NCBI GenBank assembly: GCA_964385705.1
Contig: CAYLQG010000064.1
Span: 1-8,434, forward strand
Length of the DNA: 8,434 nucleotides
Source: DATKGN01 sp964385705
GTDB lineage: Bacteria > Patescibacteriota > Microgenomatia > UBA10105 > UBA927
Direction: 5' to 3'
The notes under the pieces were generated by a model. The model worked only from the letters and a program-made list of their open reading frames with translations, searched no databases and was not told the DNA's origin. How positions within the stretch are numbered: the stretch's first letter is position 1; each line of letters opens with the position of its first letter. Below, one piece after another: positions 1 through 5,889 of the stretch. Position numbers and translations under genes: made by a program.

Positions 1-2
1 CT

Positions 3-332
3 GTCGGATTAGCGAGACTGAATCAATTCAATGCCTATACGCAATCCGCGTTTGCCAGTTGGGCATTTGATGAGTCTGCTTGGGGCAACGAAGTCGGCGC
101 AGATTCGGCGATGCTTCTTATAGCGAGGGCAAAACATTTCGGTATAAGAAGGCTGTTCGTTGATGTTCATAAAGATGATACTCCGTCATTGGATATTTGT
201 ACGCAATTGCCGCATGAAGTGGTGGGTTATGTTGATAATGTATATTCCCGTTATAAAATACAACTAAATGCATGGGTCCCTCAGGGCGTTCAATATGACC
301 TTCAACCGGTCGGCCAGCCCGCAGGTGTGTGA
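3..332 (+). CDS. GNAT-family N-acetyltransferase, C-terminal part (5' end outside window)
   Basis: The frame is open from the window edge to a TGA at 330-332, giving 109 residues. The order of elements fits the C-terminal half of a GNAT (RimJ/RimL-like) acyl-CoA transferase: a strand VGLARL, then an acidic/aromatic stretch, then AWGNEVGADSA in the place of the acetyl-CoA pyrophosphate loop. An amphipathic helix (AMLLIARAKHFG), a strand RRLFVDVHKDDTPSLDI and a final hydrophobic strand follow. GNATs of this type move an acetyl group from acetyl-CoA to an amine on a protein N-terminus, antibiotic or small metabolite; the substrate cannot be read here. The loop is degenerate (GNE where GKG is usual), so activity may be altered. 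The stop codon overlaps the extended -10 proposed for the next gene. The family call rests on pattern and fold order only. Confidence 0.6.
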   Translation, partial: VGLARLNQFNAYTQSAFASWAFDESAWGNEVGADSAMLLIARAKHFGIRRLFVDVHKDDTPSLDICTQLPHEVVGYVDNVYSRYKIQLNAWVPQGVQYDLQPVGQPAGV

Positions 333-338
333 TACACT
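330..338 (+). promoter_or_regulatory. Extended -10 promoter for the gene at 346
   Basis: TGATACACT reads as TGN plus TACACT (four of six matches to TATAAT) and ends 7 bases before the ATG at 346, so transcription would begin at or next to the start codon. No convincing -35 is visible. The TG is part of the upstream gene's TGA stop. This is an inference from spacing, supported by the same geometry at 6429 and 7176. Confidence 0.4.
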
Positions 339-345
339 GATTTCT

Positions 346-951
346 ATGGGAGAAGACGGAAAAGATGAGACCGGGCGTCCGTGGAATCCGAGTGAATTAT
401 ACAATTGCGATACTCCGGATAGAAGCTTTGTTAACCGGTTAACCGGGCATCTATTGATTAGTCAATTACGAGTACCTCTTCGGTCACTTGAGTCTGTTGT
501 TGTGCCTGAGGCGAATTATACCGCGCGTATGGCAGGTTCCATTCCGGTCGTGCATTTAGGCGCAGGGTGTACGGTGTATGTGCCTAATGGCCCCTTTGAA
601 GACTTCCCGCCGATTGCGATTCTTGGCATTTCAAGGGAATTAAAGACCGTTATGTATCAGGGGACACCGCAGGATATGAAAATTACCGGTTTAACTCCGG
701 GTGGGGCACTATTACCTCTTCATCTTAAAGTGATGGATAAAAGACTCGCTGTGGCTAAAGAATATTATTACAGCAATTTTCCCTTAAACGGGCGCATTAT
801 CGATGTCCGCGAGGACGGGGAGGATGTTACGACGTTACCGCTTTCCGCAATGGGGCCGATCGCCCAGATTGTCGGTTTTGTCGGTTGTGTAGGAATAAAG
901 CCACATTCCAATCAATTTATCCTCGGGGTAAATATTCATTCGGTGCCGTAA
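346..951 (+). CDS. Unrecognised protein, 201 aa
   Basis: I do not recognise this protein. The frame also allows ATGs at 268 and 295, but those would overlap the upstream acetyltransferase and have no ribosome site. I chose 346 because an extended -10 (TGATACACT) ends 7 bases upstream, matching other starts in the window. The product has a polar N-terminus (GEDGKDETGRPW), then a long stretch that looks rich in beta strands and turns, with many Gly, Pro and Val (for example LGAGCTVYVPNGPFEDFPP), and a hydrophobic C-terminal part (AQIVGFVGCVGI). There is no signal peptide and no clear catalytic motif. Two cysteines flank the Gly/Pro-rich core. It ends in TAA directly against the stop of the convergent gene. 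It is probably a soluble cytoplasmic protein; the function is unknown. Confidence 0.7.
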   Translation: MGEDGKDETGRPWNPSELYNCDTPDRSFVNRLTGHLLISQLRVPLRSLESVVVPEANYTARMAGSIPVVHLGAGCTVYVPNGPFEDFPPIAILGISRELKTVMYQGTPQDMKITGLTPGGALLPLHLKVMDKRLAVAKEYYYSNFPLNGRIIDVREDGEDVTTLPLSAMGPIAQIVGFVGCVGIKPHSNQFILGVNIHSVP

Positions 952-1662
952 TCAATCAATAAATGTTTTGTGGGACATTGATCCGCTTTGCGATTTCCCA
1001 TACCGGTGAAATTTATTCGCACTGGACTTTGGCGGCAATGCCGCACGGATATCCTCAATAGTTGACAGGCCTGTGACTTCCTCGTCAATTCCGACAAGAA
1101 TATCTTCCTTTTTACTGAGTTCTTGGTTTTTTGCGTAAGTGGCAAAGGTCGGCATATATTCATAGACTTCTTTTCGTTTTGCGTTGCCCCATGGAGTAAA
1201 TTCGCCGTCCCGCCCGGTCATGTGTTCATGAAGATACTTGAACGCATACGGATGGTCTTGGAAATAGATCCGGAGATTTTCTGTTATCGTAAGCGTGGTT
1301 TCTACCGGATCCTCGTCTTCTCTGAGATGGTCCCGAAGAACAGATTGTCGTTTATTAAAGTTCGTTTTATTCATCTCCTTATCATCAGATGTTTTGACCT
1401 GATGATCGGGAACATACGCGAGAGCGTCTTTGAGCGGGTCCATATGGTGAATAAACAAATCCATGGCAGCGACGAATCCCGCGATTTCATCTTCAAGTTT
1501 ACTCCAGAGACTGTGAGGAAAGATATCTTCATGGAAAAACAGCTCCCGGAATGGGGATTGGTTAAAAATGTTCGTGTCGGGAGGCAAAAGTTCTCCCGGT
1601 TTTGGAGTTTCGCCCGGGGTTGGCCGTGATATTTCGAATTTTTCGATTCCTTTGGGTGGCAT
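952..1662 (-). CDS. Unrecognised charged, probably helical protein, 236 aa
   Basis: I do not recognise this protein. The first 35 residues are proline-rich and likely disordered (PTPGETPKPGELLPP). The rest is rich in charged and aromatic residues and reads as alpha-helical: roughly residues 50-75 (SLWSKLEDEIAGFVAAMDLF), a basic/acidic middle (KRQSVLRDHLREDEDP), then a His/Tyr-rich stretch (YAFKYLHEHMTGRDGEF). The final 20 residues are basic and low in complexity. HEH and HH pairs are present but no full metal-binding motif such as HExxH. There is no signal peptide or membrane segment. The stop (TGA) abuts the TAA of the convergent gene. The start at 1662 has no ribosome site and lies 8 bases after a possible -10 (TACACT). 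A 168-residue open frame on the other strand is its antisense shadow. Confidence 0.75.
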   Translation of the reverse strand: MPPKGIEKFEISRPTPGETPKPGELLPPDTNIFNQSPFRELFFHEDIFPHSLWSKLEDEIAGFVAAMDLFIHHMDPLKDALAYVPDHQVKTSDDKEMNKTNFNKRQSVLRDHLREDEDPVETTLTITENLRIYFQDHPYAFKYLHEHMTGRDGEFTPWGNAKRKEVYEYMPTFATYAKNQELSKKEDILVGIDEEVTGLSTIEDIRAALPPKSSANKFHRYGKSQSGSMSHKTFID

Positions 1663-1670
1663 AGATTTTA

Positions 1671-1699
1671 AGTGTACGATATTTTACATTCGGATGCAA
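1671..1699 (-). promoter_or_regulatory. Minus-strand promoter for the gene starting at 1662
   Basis: On the minus strand, TTGCAT (1699-1694), a 17-base spacer and TACACT (1676-1671) lie 8 bases before the ATG at 1662. A second candidate is a perfect TATAAT at 1705-1700, which would give a leader of about 30 bases. The sequence does not decide between them. Confidence 0.35.
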
Positions 1700-1723
1700 A
1701 TTATAGGCTAGTTGTGGTACAAT
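1694..1723 (+). promoter_or_regulatory. Plus-strand extended -10 promoter for the gene at 1734
   Basis: TGGTACAAT (1715-1723) is an extended -10 with five of six matches to TATAAT, ending 10 bases before the ATG. A poor -35 (ATGCAA, 1694-1699, 18-base spacer) is the same hexamer that serves the divergent promoter on the other strand. The leader would be only about 3-4 bases. Confidence 0.5.
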
Positions 1724-1733
1724 AATTGACCAT

Positions 1734-2585
1734 ATGCTACCACCCGAGAATGAATCAAGTCGGTTTCTGCGTGAACACGATCCTAACTCATCGCTTTCGG
1801 CTTTCGTCAACACCAATTACGGGAGTAAATCCGGGTTATTACCACTTGAATCGTTGACGCCGCAGATTTTTATGGACCACATATTCGATAAGAATTTTCC
1901 GATCAAATCACTTGATGCACTGGCTGCCGATGATCAATTTGTGGGACCGCCGGTTGATATGTTCGTAGCGCCAAATACGGACGTGTTACCGGGGTATGAT
2001 TTTATTGCCAGGCAACAGGGGAGAATTGCTGATGAGATGAGAGCGTACGAGGTGACAAAGCAAGCATTTGGCCATGATGCGGCATCGGAAGGGCTAGAAG
2101 ATGCAATGGGTGATTTGTTCACCTACTTTCAGGAATTAAGTCCTTCACATTTGCCATCAGTTCACGTCCGTGTTTCCATCAAACCACATATCAGTATACT
2201 AAATAACTTGACCGGTTCATCTGAAATAGGTCCCCATCAGATACACTTGTTTAATGAACGTTATGGTAAATTTGGGTTGTCCTATGGGACGACGGTAGCG
2301 CTCGATTATATGAGTTTTAAACATATCGATTTATTAGAGAATGATTATTTTTTTCCCTGGATGCAGGCGCTCCGTATGAAGGCGTTAGAGGCAAGTCGGG
2401 ATTTTGCACTCGCAATAGGCCGCAATTCTCTTGTCTATCTTGAAGATGACGTCGTGATCCCGGAATTAGAAGGGGAGATCCATGTGGGACTATTTCCACC
2501 GGGTGGGCAATTAGTCCATACAACGACGAACAGAGACCACGTTACCGGTATGTTTGTCGGGTATGTCGCAGAGCCCATAGGTTAA
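1734..2585 (+). CDS. Unrecognised soluble protein, 283 aa
   Basis: I do not recognise this protein. The N-terminal third (about residues 1-95) is loop-rich with many Pro, Asp and Ser. A helical segment follows (about 95-135: ARQQGRIADEMRAYEVTKQAF and on to a FTYFQEL helix). The C-terminal half alternates strands and helices: VHVRVSIKPHISIL, a long helix around WMQALRMKALEASRDFALAI, then an acidic strand LVYLEDDVVIPELEGEIHVGLFPPGG. It ends in GMFVGYVAEPIG. That ending resembles FIGHAYEPIPG in the 179-aa protein at 5890-6429, but over too few residues to claim homology. No signal peptide or membrane segment is present. The ATG at 1734 is the first in the frame and lies 10 bases after an extended -10, so the mRNA is probably leaderless. 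Confidence 0.75.
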   Translation: MLPPENESSRFLREHDPNSSLSAFVNTNYGSKSGLLPLESLTPQIFMDHIFDKNFPIKSLDALAADDQFVGPPVDMFVAPNTDVLPGYDFIARQQGRIADEMRAYEVTKQAFGHDAASEGLEDAMGDLFTYFQELSPSHLPSVHVRVSIKPHISILNNLTGSSEIGPHQIHLFNERYGKFGLSYGTTVALDYMSFKHIDLLENDYFFPWMQALRMKALEASRDFALAIGRNSLVYLEDDVVIPELEGEIHVGLFPPGGQLVHTTTNRDHVTGMFVGYVAEPIG

Positions 2586-2628
2586 GCGTCATTTTGAGGC
2601 TGATTTTGAACAGGCAAGAACACATAGT

Positions 2629-2868
2629 ATGGTAAAGTTTGACGTATATAAAGAATTGGCGGCTACTGCTATATCTGAATTTATTGCGAATAAGTGGGTG
2701 CGTTCCGATTATAATTTTATAGACAAACAGACATATATGGCGCGTATAAACAGCGGTCTTATCTCCTGGGTTCTTCCTCAATATCGTGAATGGGCATACG
2801 ATCAATCAACAGAAAATCACTTTAAGATCGATTTTTCACTAATAGGTAATAGAACGTCCAAATTGTGA
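2629..2868 (+). CDS. Small unrecognised protein, 79 aa
   Basis: I do not recognise this short ORF. It sits 43 bases after the 283-aa gene on the same strand, so it would be the second gene of that unit; no separate -10 or ribosome site is visible before its ATG. The product is rich in aromatic residues (several Trp and Tyr, for example SWVLPQYREWAYDQ) with a predicted helix at the N-terminus (VYKELAATAISEFIANKW), which looks more protein-like than a random frame. The frame stays open upstream to just after a TAG at 2578-2580 but has no start codon there. It ends in TGA 26 bases before the first copy of the 45-bp repeat. It could also be a decayed remnant. Confidence 0.45.
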   Translation: MVKFDVYKELAATAISEFIANKWVRSDYNFIDKQTYMARINSGLISWVLPQYREWAYDQSTENHFKIDFSLIGNRTSKL

Positions 2869-2894
2869 GAGGGTTAGGATAAAGAAGATAAATA

Positions 2895-2939
2895 ATAGAT
2901 CAAAATATATCAGGGGGGGTGTGGCTGGCGCCCGGGTTT
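2895..2939 (+). repeat. 45-bp direct repeat, copy 1
   Basis: The copy begins ATAGATCAAAATATATCA, continues with a run of seven G, and ends in GGCTGGCGCCCGGGTTT. It is identical to copy 2 at 3779-3822 except for one extra G in the run. It lies between two convergent genes, and its last two bases fall in the stop codon (2938-2940) of the minus-strand gene. GGCGCC and CCCGGG are small palindromes, but no strong hairpin is present. Confidence 0.9.
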
Positions 2940-3699
2940 ATTTCGTCGCAAATATTGCTTTGCCCATATCATTGATTGTAAACAGCGTTATTTTATTAAA
3001 GTTGCCCTGGCCACTGGAAATCCTTTGTAATGAATCATAATTTTTTCCGGCATTCTCCGATAAGTCATCTCTGTCACTAATGAGATCTATCAGTCTCATC
3101 GCCTCTTGTTTAAGAAGACTGGGTCTGCTTAATGTGGTTGGGTGCCCGAATACACCTTCCGCATAGCGCGCATCATCACTGAGAGTGGACGTTTCAATGG
3201 ACAGATCGTCTAAAAGAGGGTTGAGTGTCTTCCATGTTTTTCTCCGCTCTTCATCACGCATCAGGCTGACGTCAAAGGCAGCCGGAATGAATTTATCTAT
3301 AATCGTCTGCGTCCTCTCTAGTCTGTTCTTAAGGTTTTGGAATTCAGGATAGGCGACCGGCTCTATTTTATTTATCGAACGTTGAATATCCGGTATTTTG
3401 GGCAGAAAATCAAACTGTTTTTGAATTTCTGCAAGCCTTTTTACGGACTTGTTATATTTTTTTGCCTCATTGATGGCATATCCCGCCGTACCCGCGAATA
3501 ACGGAGCTGCACACGCAACATATTCATTTCTGATAGCTAAAACAGATGCAAATGCTGCTCCTGACGCCAGGACGGCGATGCCATCATATTCCAAACTCAT
3601 ACGATGAAAATACGCTGCATCTTTACTCGTTGCCTCTAAGATAAATATTTTTTCTCTCGTTTCCGGTGAAATGCTGAAAAGTCCTTCATGTATCTGCAT
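2938..3699 (-). CDS. Unrecognised protein with a membrane hairpin, 253 aa
   Basis: I do not recognise this protein. After a 35-residue polar N-terminus there are two hydrophobic segments, about residues 40-56 (GIAVLASGAAFASVLAI) and 61-76 (VACAAPLFAGTAGYAI), separated by a short charged turn (RNEY). This reads as a membrane hairpin. The remaining 175 residues are charged and helical with heptad-like stretches (KSVKRLAEIQKQFDFL; FQNLKNRLERTQTIIDKFI), suggesting a coiled-coil domain on the cytoplasmic side. There is no catalytic motif. A good promoter (TTGTGA, 17 bases, TATAAT) ends 13 bases before the ATG, so the leader is about 6 bases. The gene with its promoter is bracketed by the two copies of the 45-bp direct repeat, so it may be a separately acquired cassette. 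Confidence 0.75.
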   Translation of the reverse strand: MQIHEGLFSISPETREKIFILEATSKDAAYFHRMSLEYDGIAVLASGAAFASVLAIRNEYVACAAPLFAGTAGYAINEAKKYNKSVKRLAEIQKQFDFLPKIPDIQRSINKIEPVAYPEFQNLKNRLERTQTIIDKFIPAAFDVSLMRDEERRKTWKTLNPLLDDLSIETSTLSDDARYAEGVFGHPTTLSRPSLLKQEAMRLIDLISDRDDLSENAGKNYDSLQRISSGQGNFNKITLFTINDMGKAIFATK

Positions 3700-3712
3700 A
3701 GTGGATTTTTGA

Positions 3713-3741
3713 ATTATAGGATAATTTAAGCAATATCACAA
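3713..3741 (-). promoter_or_regulatory. Promoter for the membrane-hairpin gene
   Basis: On the minus strand, TTGTGA (3741-3736; four of six matches to TTGACA), an exact 17-base spacer and a perfect TATAAT (3718-3713) lie upstream of the ATG at 3699. The -10 ends 13 bases before the start codon and no ribosome site lies between. Confidence 0.6.
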
Positions 3742-3778
3742 GATTCTCGGGAATTTACTGATAAAGGGGATTGGAAAT

Positions 3779-3822
3779 ATAGATCAAAATATATCAGGGG
3801 GGTGTGGCTGGCGCCCGGGTTT
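3779..3822 (+). repeat. 44-bp direct repeat, copy 2
   Basis: The sequence equals copy 1 at 2895-2939 but has six instead of seven G. It lies between the promoter of the 2938-3699 gene and the 3' end of the 3837-4229 gene, whose stop codon is 14 bases away. The two copies are 884 bases apart in the same orientation. Confidence 0.9.
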
Positions 3823-3836
3823 TGAAATTACGCTGG

Positions 3837-4229
3837 TTAATTAGTCGGGGACTGCGGATCTGATTTTCCCGATCCTTGCCATTCAAGTTCCACGTCATTG
3901 GTTGACGCTTTTTTGCCAAGTTTCGCTGCAGCATCATATTGGCCCTGCTTAATGAGGTCGCGGACGGCACTTAACGCCTGGCCGGTGACATTTTCCTCAT
4001 ACTGCCGGATGTGGGGTAAGACGATAATAGCAAGCTCTGGCATCGTGTCATCGAGGCTTGGAATCGCTTTATAGAGCTGTTCGAAGCTCATCCCGGGTTT
4101 GAGTATATCAAGTACCCGGTTTGCGATTTGCTGTGCCCGCTGCTCATTGATTTCAAACGTGGCGAGCTTCGCCTTAATAAATTCGACGACTTCAAGTTCA
4201 ACCTGTTCACGCAGTTCATCGGGAGTCAT
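3837..4229 (-). CDS. Small all-helical protein, 130 aa, function unknown
   Basis: The product reads as a bundle of amphipathic helices: residues 2-25 (PDELREQVELEVVEFIKAKL), 28-45 (NEQRAQQIANRVLDIL), then PGMSFEQLYKAIPSLDD, PELAIIVLPHIRQYEENV and a last helix ALSAVRDLIKQGQYDAAAKLG. The C-terminal 20 residues are Ser/Pro/Gly-rich and likely disordered. There are no cysteines, signal peptide or membrane segments. It looks like a well-behaved conserved small protein of unknown role, possibly an adaptor or scaffold; I recognise no named family. There is no ribosome site; the ATG lies 8 bases after CAAAAT, preceded by TGA, which overlaps the end of the palindromic repeat at 4241-4328. A copy of the 45-bp repeat follows its stop. 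Confidence 0.8.
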   Translation of the reverse strand: MTPDELREQVELEVVEFIKAKLATFEINEQRAQQIANRVLDILKPGMSFEQLYKAIPSLDDTMPELAIIVLPHIRQYEENVTGQALSAVRDLIKQGQYDAAAKLGKKASTNDVELEWQGSGKSDPQSPTN

Positions 4230-4237
4230 AGGTTATT

Positions 4238-4246
4238 ATTTTGTCA
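4238..4246 (-). promoter_or_regulatory. Possible extended -10 formed by the end of the palindromic repeat
   Basis: On the minus strand, TGACAAAAT reads as TGN plus CAAAAT (four of six matches to TATAAT), 8 bases before the ATG at 4229. TGACAA is the terminal sequence of the MITE-like repeat at 4241-4328. No -35 is seen. Weak, supported mainly by spacing like that of neighbouring starts. Confidence 0.3.
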
Positions 4247-4328
4247 TCGCGAGACCGTTCATACGGCGCGGCGATCTCAAAGCTTTTCTTTGCAAAGAGA
4301 GATTGCTTCGCTTCGCTCGCAATGACAA
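4241..4328. repeat. MITE-like palindromic repeat, 88 bp
   Basis: The ends form an inverted repeat: TTGTCATCGCGAG at 4241-4253 against CTCGCAATGACAA at 4316-4328, with one mismatch. An inner pair (GCGATCTC at 4271-4278; GAGATTGC at 4299-4306) continues the symmetry with a single G:T-type difference. A perfect 12-base palindrome, TCTTTGCAAAGA, sits at 4287-4298. The TTGTCATTGCGAG..GCAATCTC pattern matches a widespread class of dispersed intergenic palindromes in many bacterial phyla, presumed non-autonomous mobile elements. No transposase is in the window. A spurious plus-strand open frame crosses it. Confidence 0.75.
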
Positions 4329-4364
4329 CCGGGGTGATCATTCACTACCCGGTCATACAATACT

Positions 4365-4392
4365 AGTATCAAGTATCAGGGGGGAAGTATCA
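4365..4392 (+). repeat. Three AGTATCA words around a G-run
   Basis: AGTATCA occurs at 4365-4371, directly again at 4372-4378, and at 4386-4392 after a run of six G and an A. The segment TATCAGGGGGG (4374-4384) is shared exactly with both copies of the 45-bp repeat, so this may be a diverged or related element. It lies about 115 bases downstream of the 3' end of the minus-strand operon. The rest of 4393-4505 shows nothing except a short CTAATA/TATTAG palindrome (4496-4509) over the stop of the next gene. Confidence 0.6.
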
Positions 4393-4505
4393 AGGGGATT
4401 AAAGAATCAGGGTGTTGAATCGAATCATCTGCTGGTCCTATGGGCTGCACAACCGCTATTTCTGGTAAGAATACCCATGCGTCAATGAATGATGTCTAAT
4501 AAGTA

Positions 4506-5186
4506 TTAGCGTGTATTAATGATGACTTCGCTCAAATGTTTCATTGCGTATTTCACGGTAGGATGGGTAAAAAAATCAGTTAACGGATGTATGACTCTAC
4601 GGAACGTTGGCTCAAAGATGGCCTCCGTTTGGTATGAGACTCCGATTGTTACATAATCGTCCGTTTGTTCATAGCTTATATCAATGTCCGTTTGTTTATC
4701 TGTAAATACCACCGAGTCACAATTATTTTCAGGAATTAATTCTACCGGTTCGTCTGCGTTTATTGCTACGTCGTCATGCACGATAAGTTCCTTCTCGAAT
4801 GGAAAAGCATCGATTTTTATGAACGTACTTTCAGAAATCCGCGTTGCGATGATATCCATCCAGGGGGAATAGTGTTGTCTGCGCTCAGAACTGATAAGTC
4901 GCGACATGATATCGCGCGGGTTAAAGCTTACGGTCAAAAGGTTGTTGTCCGATCCGTATATGAGGTCGTACGTTCCAAGCGTTAGATTCATTGTTATTTG
5001 CACGTCGCCGGTATGATATTTGATAATATCAAATTGGTTTACGTGATCTGCCATGAAGCTCCATTTGCGGACCCCTTGATCTATTTCGATACATTCAATG
5101 AATCGGTCCCTGGTTCCTCCGCGCGGGTCTATCAACATGCGCGGTATTATGAAAAGATTGTCGCCTTTATAATCCGGTAAATTCAT
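4506..5186 (-). CDS. Unrecognised protein, 226 aa; second of two tandem paralogs
   Basis: I do not recognise the family, but the N-terminal half aligns nearly without gaps with the protein of 5205-5876: GG at residues 23-24 and GTYDLIY at 71-77 followed by LLTVSF at 83-88, against GG 20-21, GNYDLRY 70-76 and LVSLSF 82-87 there. The C-termini also match loosely (PLTDFFTHPTVKYAMKHL against IPDFLATPNLANARMVL). It reads as mainly beta-strand: alternating hydrophobic segments, with acidic stretches around residues 130-180. No signal peptide, membrane segment or catalytic motif is seen. It is the last gene of a three-gene minus-strand operon, 18 bases after its paralog. No ribosome site precedes the ATG. 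Confidence 0.75.
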   Translation of the reverse strand: MNLPDYKGDNLFIIPRMLIDPRGGTRDRFIECIEIDQGVRKWSFMADHVNQFDIIKYHTGDVQITMNLTLGTYDLIYGSDNNLLTVSFNPRDIMSRLISSERRQHYSPWMDIIATRISESTFIKIDAFPFEKELIVHDDVAINADEPVELIPENNCDSVVFTDKQTDIDISYEQTDDYVTIGVSYQTEAIFEPTFRRVIHPLTDFFTHPTVKYAMKHLSEVIINTR

Positions 5187-5204
5187 ATAGATTTCTATTT
5201 TTAC

Positions 5205-5876
5205 TCAACAAATAATCTGATCAAGAACCATGCGGGCGTTGGCAAGGTTCGGCGTTGCAAGAAAATCAGGGATCGCACTGGTCCATCTGTTAAACTCAAT
5301 GTCTAATTCTATGTCCGGTTCTATATTGGTATGAAGAAGGAGGGATTGGGGTTTTATTGACACAAAGAGGCAGACGGCCTCCGGATGATTTCCCAAATCC
5401 AGCTTCCGTGTATGGGTTCCATCTTCAACCAAAGGCATGGGAAGCGTGTATTGTCTCTTACCGGATCGGAGAAAGAGACTCTTGGCTGACGGCTGAGCAT
5501 TTACGTATATATCTGCGCTATGTTTTCTGGATATTGGCCCGGCCGAATTTATAATGTCAGTATCTGCAAGTTTTGGATTGTTTTTGGCCATCTCAAAGAG
5601 GCAATTAAAAACAAGGAATGAGAGGCTTACAAGTTGACCGGTTTTATCATAGCGAAGATCATAGTTACCCATGGTAGAGGCGATTTCCGCGTAAAATCCG
5701 CCTTTTGGATTTGGCTCGACGGACATGGCATCTCCCAAATCACTATATCCGAAGATCAGACGTTTTTTTCCGGTAATAGCATTGATTTCCTGAAATAACG
5801 CACCATCATTTTGTCCGCCATAGAGGTCGAGTCCAAGTATCGGCATAGGAGACATGAAAGTTGTTTCTTGTGGCAT
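5205..5876 (-). CDS. Unrecognised protein, 223 aa; first of two tandem paralogs
   Basis: I do not recognise the family. The frame could start as far upstream as 5987, but that would overlap the preceding gene by about 100 bases. The ATG at 5876, 13 bases after the upstream stop, gives a length (223 aa) like its downstream paralog (226 aa). A further ATG at 5855 is possible. Shared features with the paralog are GG (20-21), GNYDLRY (70-76), LVSLSF (82-87) and a C-terminal amphipathic helix (IPDFLATPNLANARMVL). Composition suggests a beta-rich soluble protein; two Cys in the middle and one at the very end have no counterpart motif. There is no ribosome site. It is the middle gene of the operon led by the gene at 6429, probably co-transcribed with it. 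Confidence 0.75.
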   Translation of the reverse strand: MPQETTFMSPMPILGLDLYGGQNDGALFQEINAITGKKRLIFGYSDLGDAMSVEPNPKGGFYAEIASTMGNYDLRYDKTGQLVSLSFLVFNCLFEMAKNNPKLADTDIINSAGPISRKHSADIYVNAQPSAKSLFLRSGKRQYTLPMPLVEDGTHTRKLDLGNHPEAVCLFVSIKPQSLLLHTNIEPDIELDIEFNRWTSAIPDFLATPNLANARMVLDQIIC

Positions 5877-5889
5877 AAGGGAAAATAGA

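Noticed and set aside
268..345. N-terminal extension of the 346-951 gene to ATG 268 or 295
   Set aside because: It would overlap the acetyltransferase gene in another frame and has no ribosome site or promoter, whereas 346 has an extended -10 at the same distance as other starts.
1123..1629. 168-residue open frame on the plus strand
   Set aside because: It is antisense to the 952-1662 gene, has a low-complexity basic/aromatic composition and no start signal.
2574..2640. Frameshift joining the 283-aa gene to the 79-aa ORF
   Set aside because: The downstream frame is open just after the stop (2581-2628), so a +1 shift at the stop could fuse them, but 16 open codons are expected by chance about half the time and no clear slippery site is present.
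2920..2939. Intrinsic terminator in the GC-rich end of the 45-bp repeat
   Set aside because: The best stem is about three base pairs and there is no T-tract next to it on either strand.
2895..3822. CRISPR array or integron attC sites
   Set aside because: Only two repeats, 884 bases apart, with a gene between; no short spacers, no attC core or long imperfect hairpin, and no cas or integrase gene in view.
4099..4488. 129-residue plus-strand open frame
   Set aside because: It is antisense to the 3837-4229 gene and then reads through the palindromic repeat and noncoding DNA; Ser-rich start and no promoter.
4393..4505. tRNA or small RNA gene in the intergenic remainder
   Set aside because: No cloverleaf arms, TTCGA loop or strong hairpin followed by a T-tract could be found.
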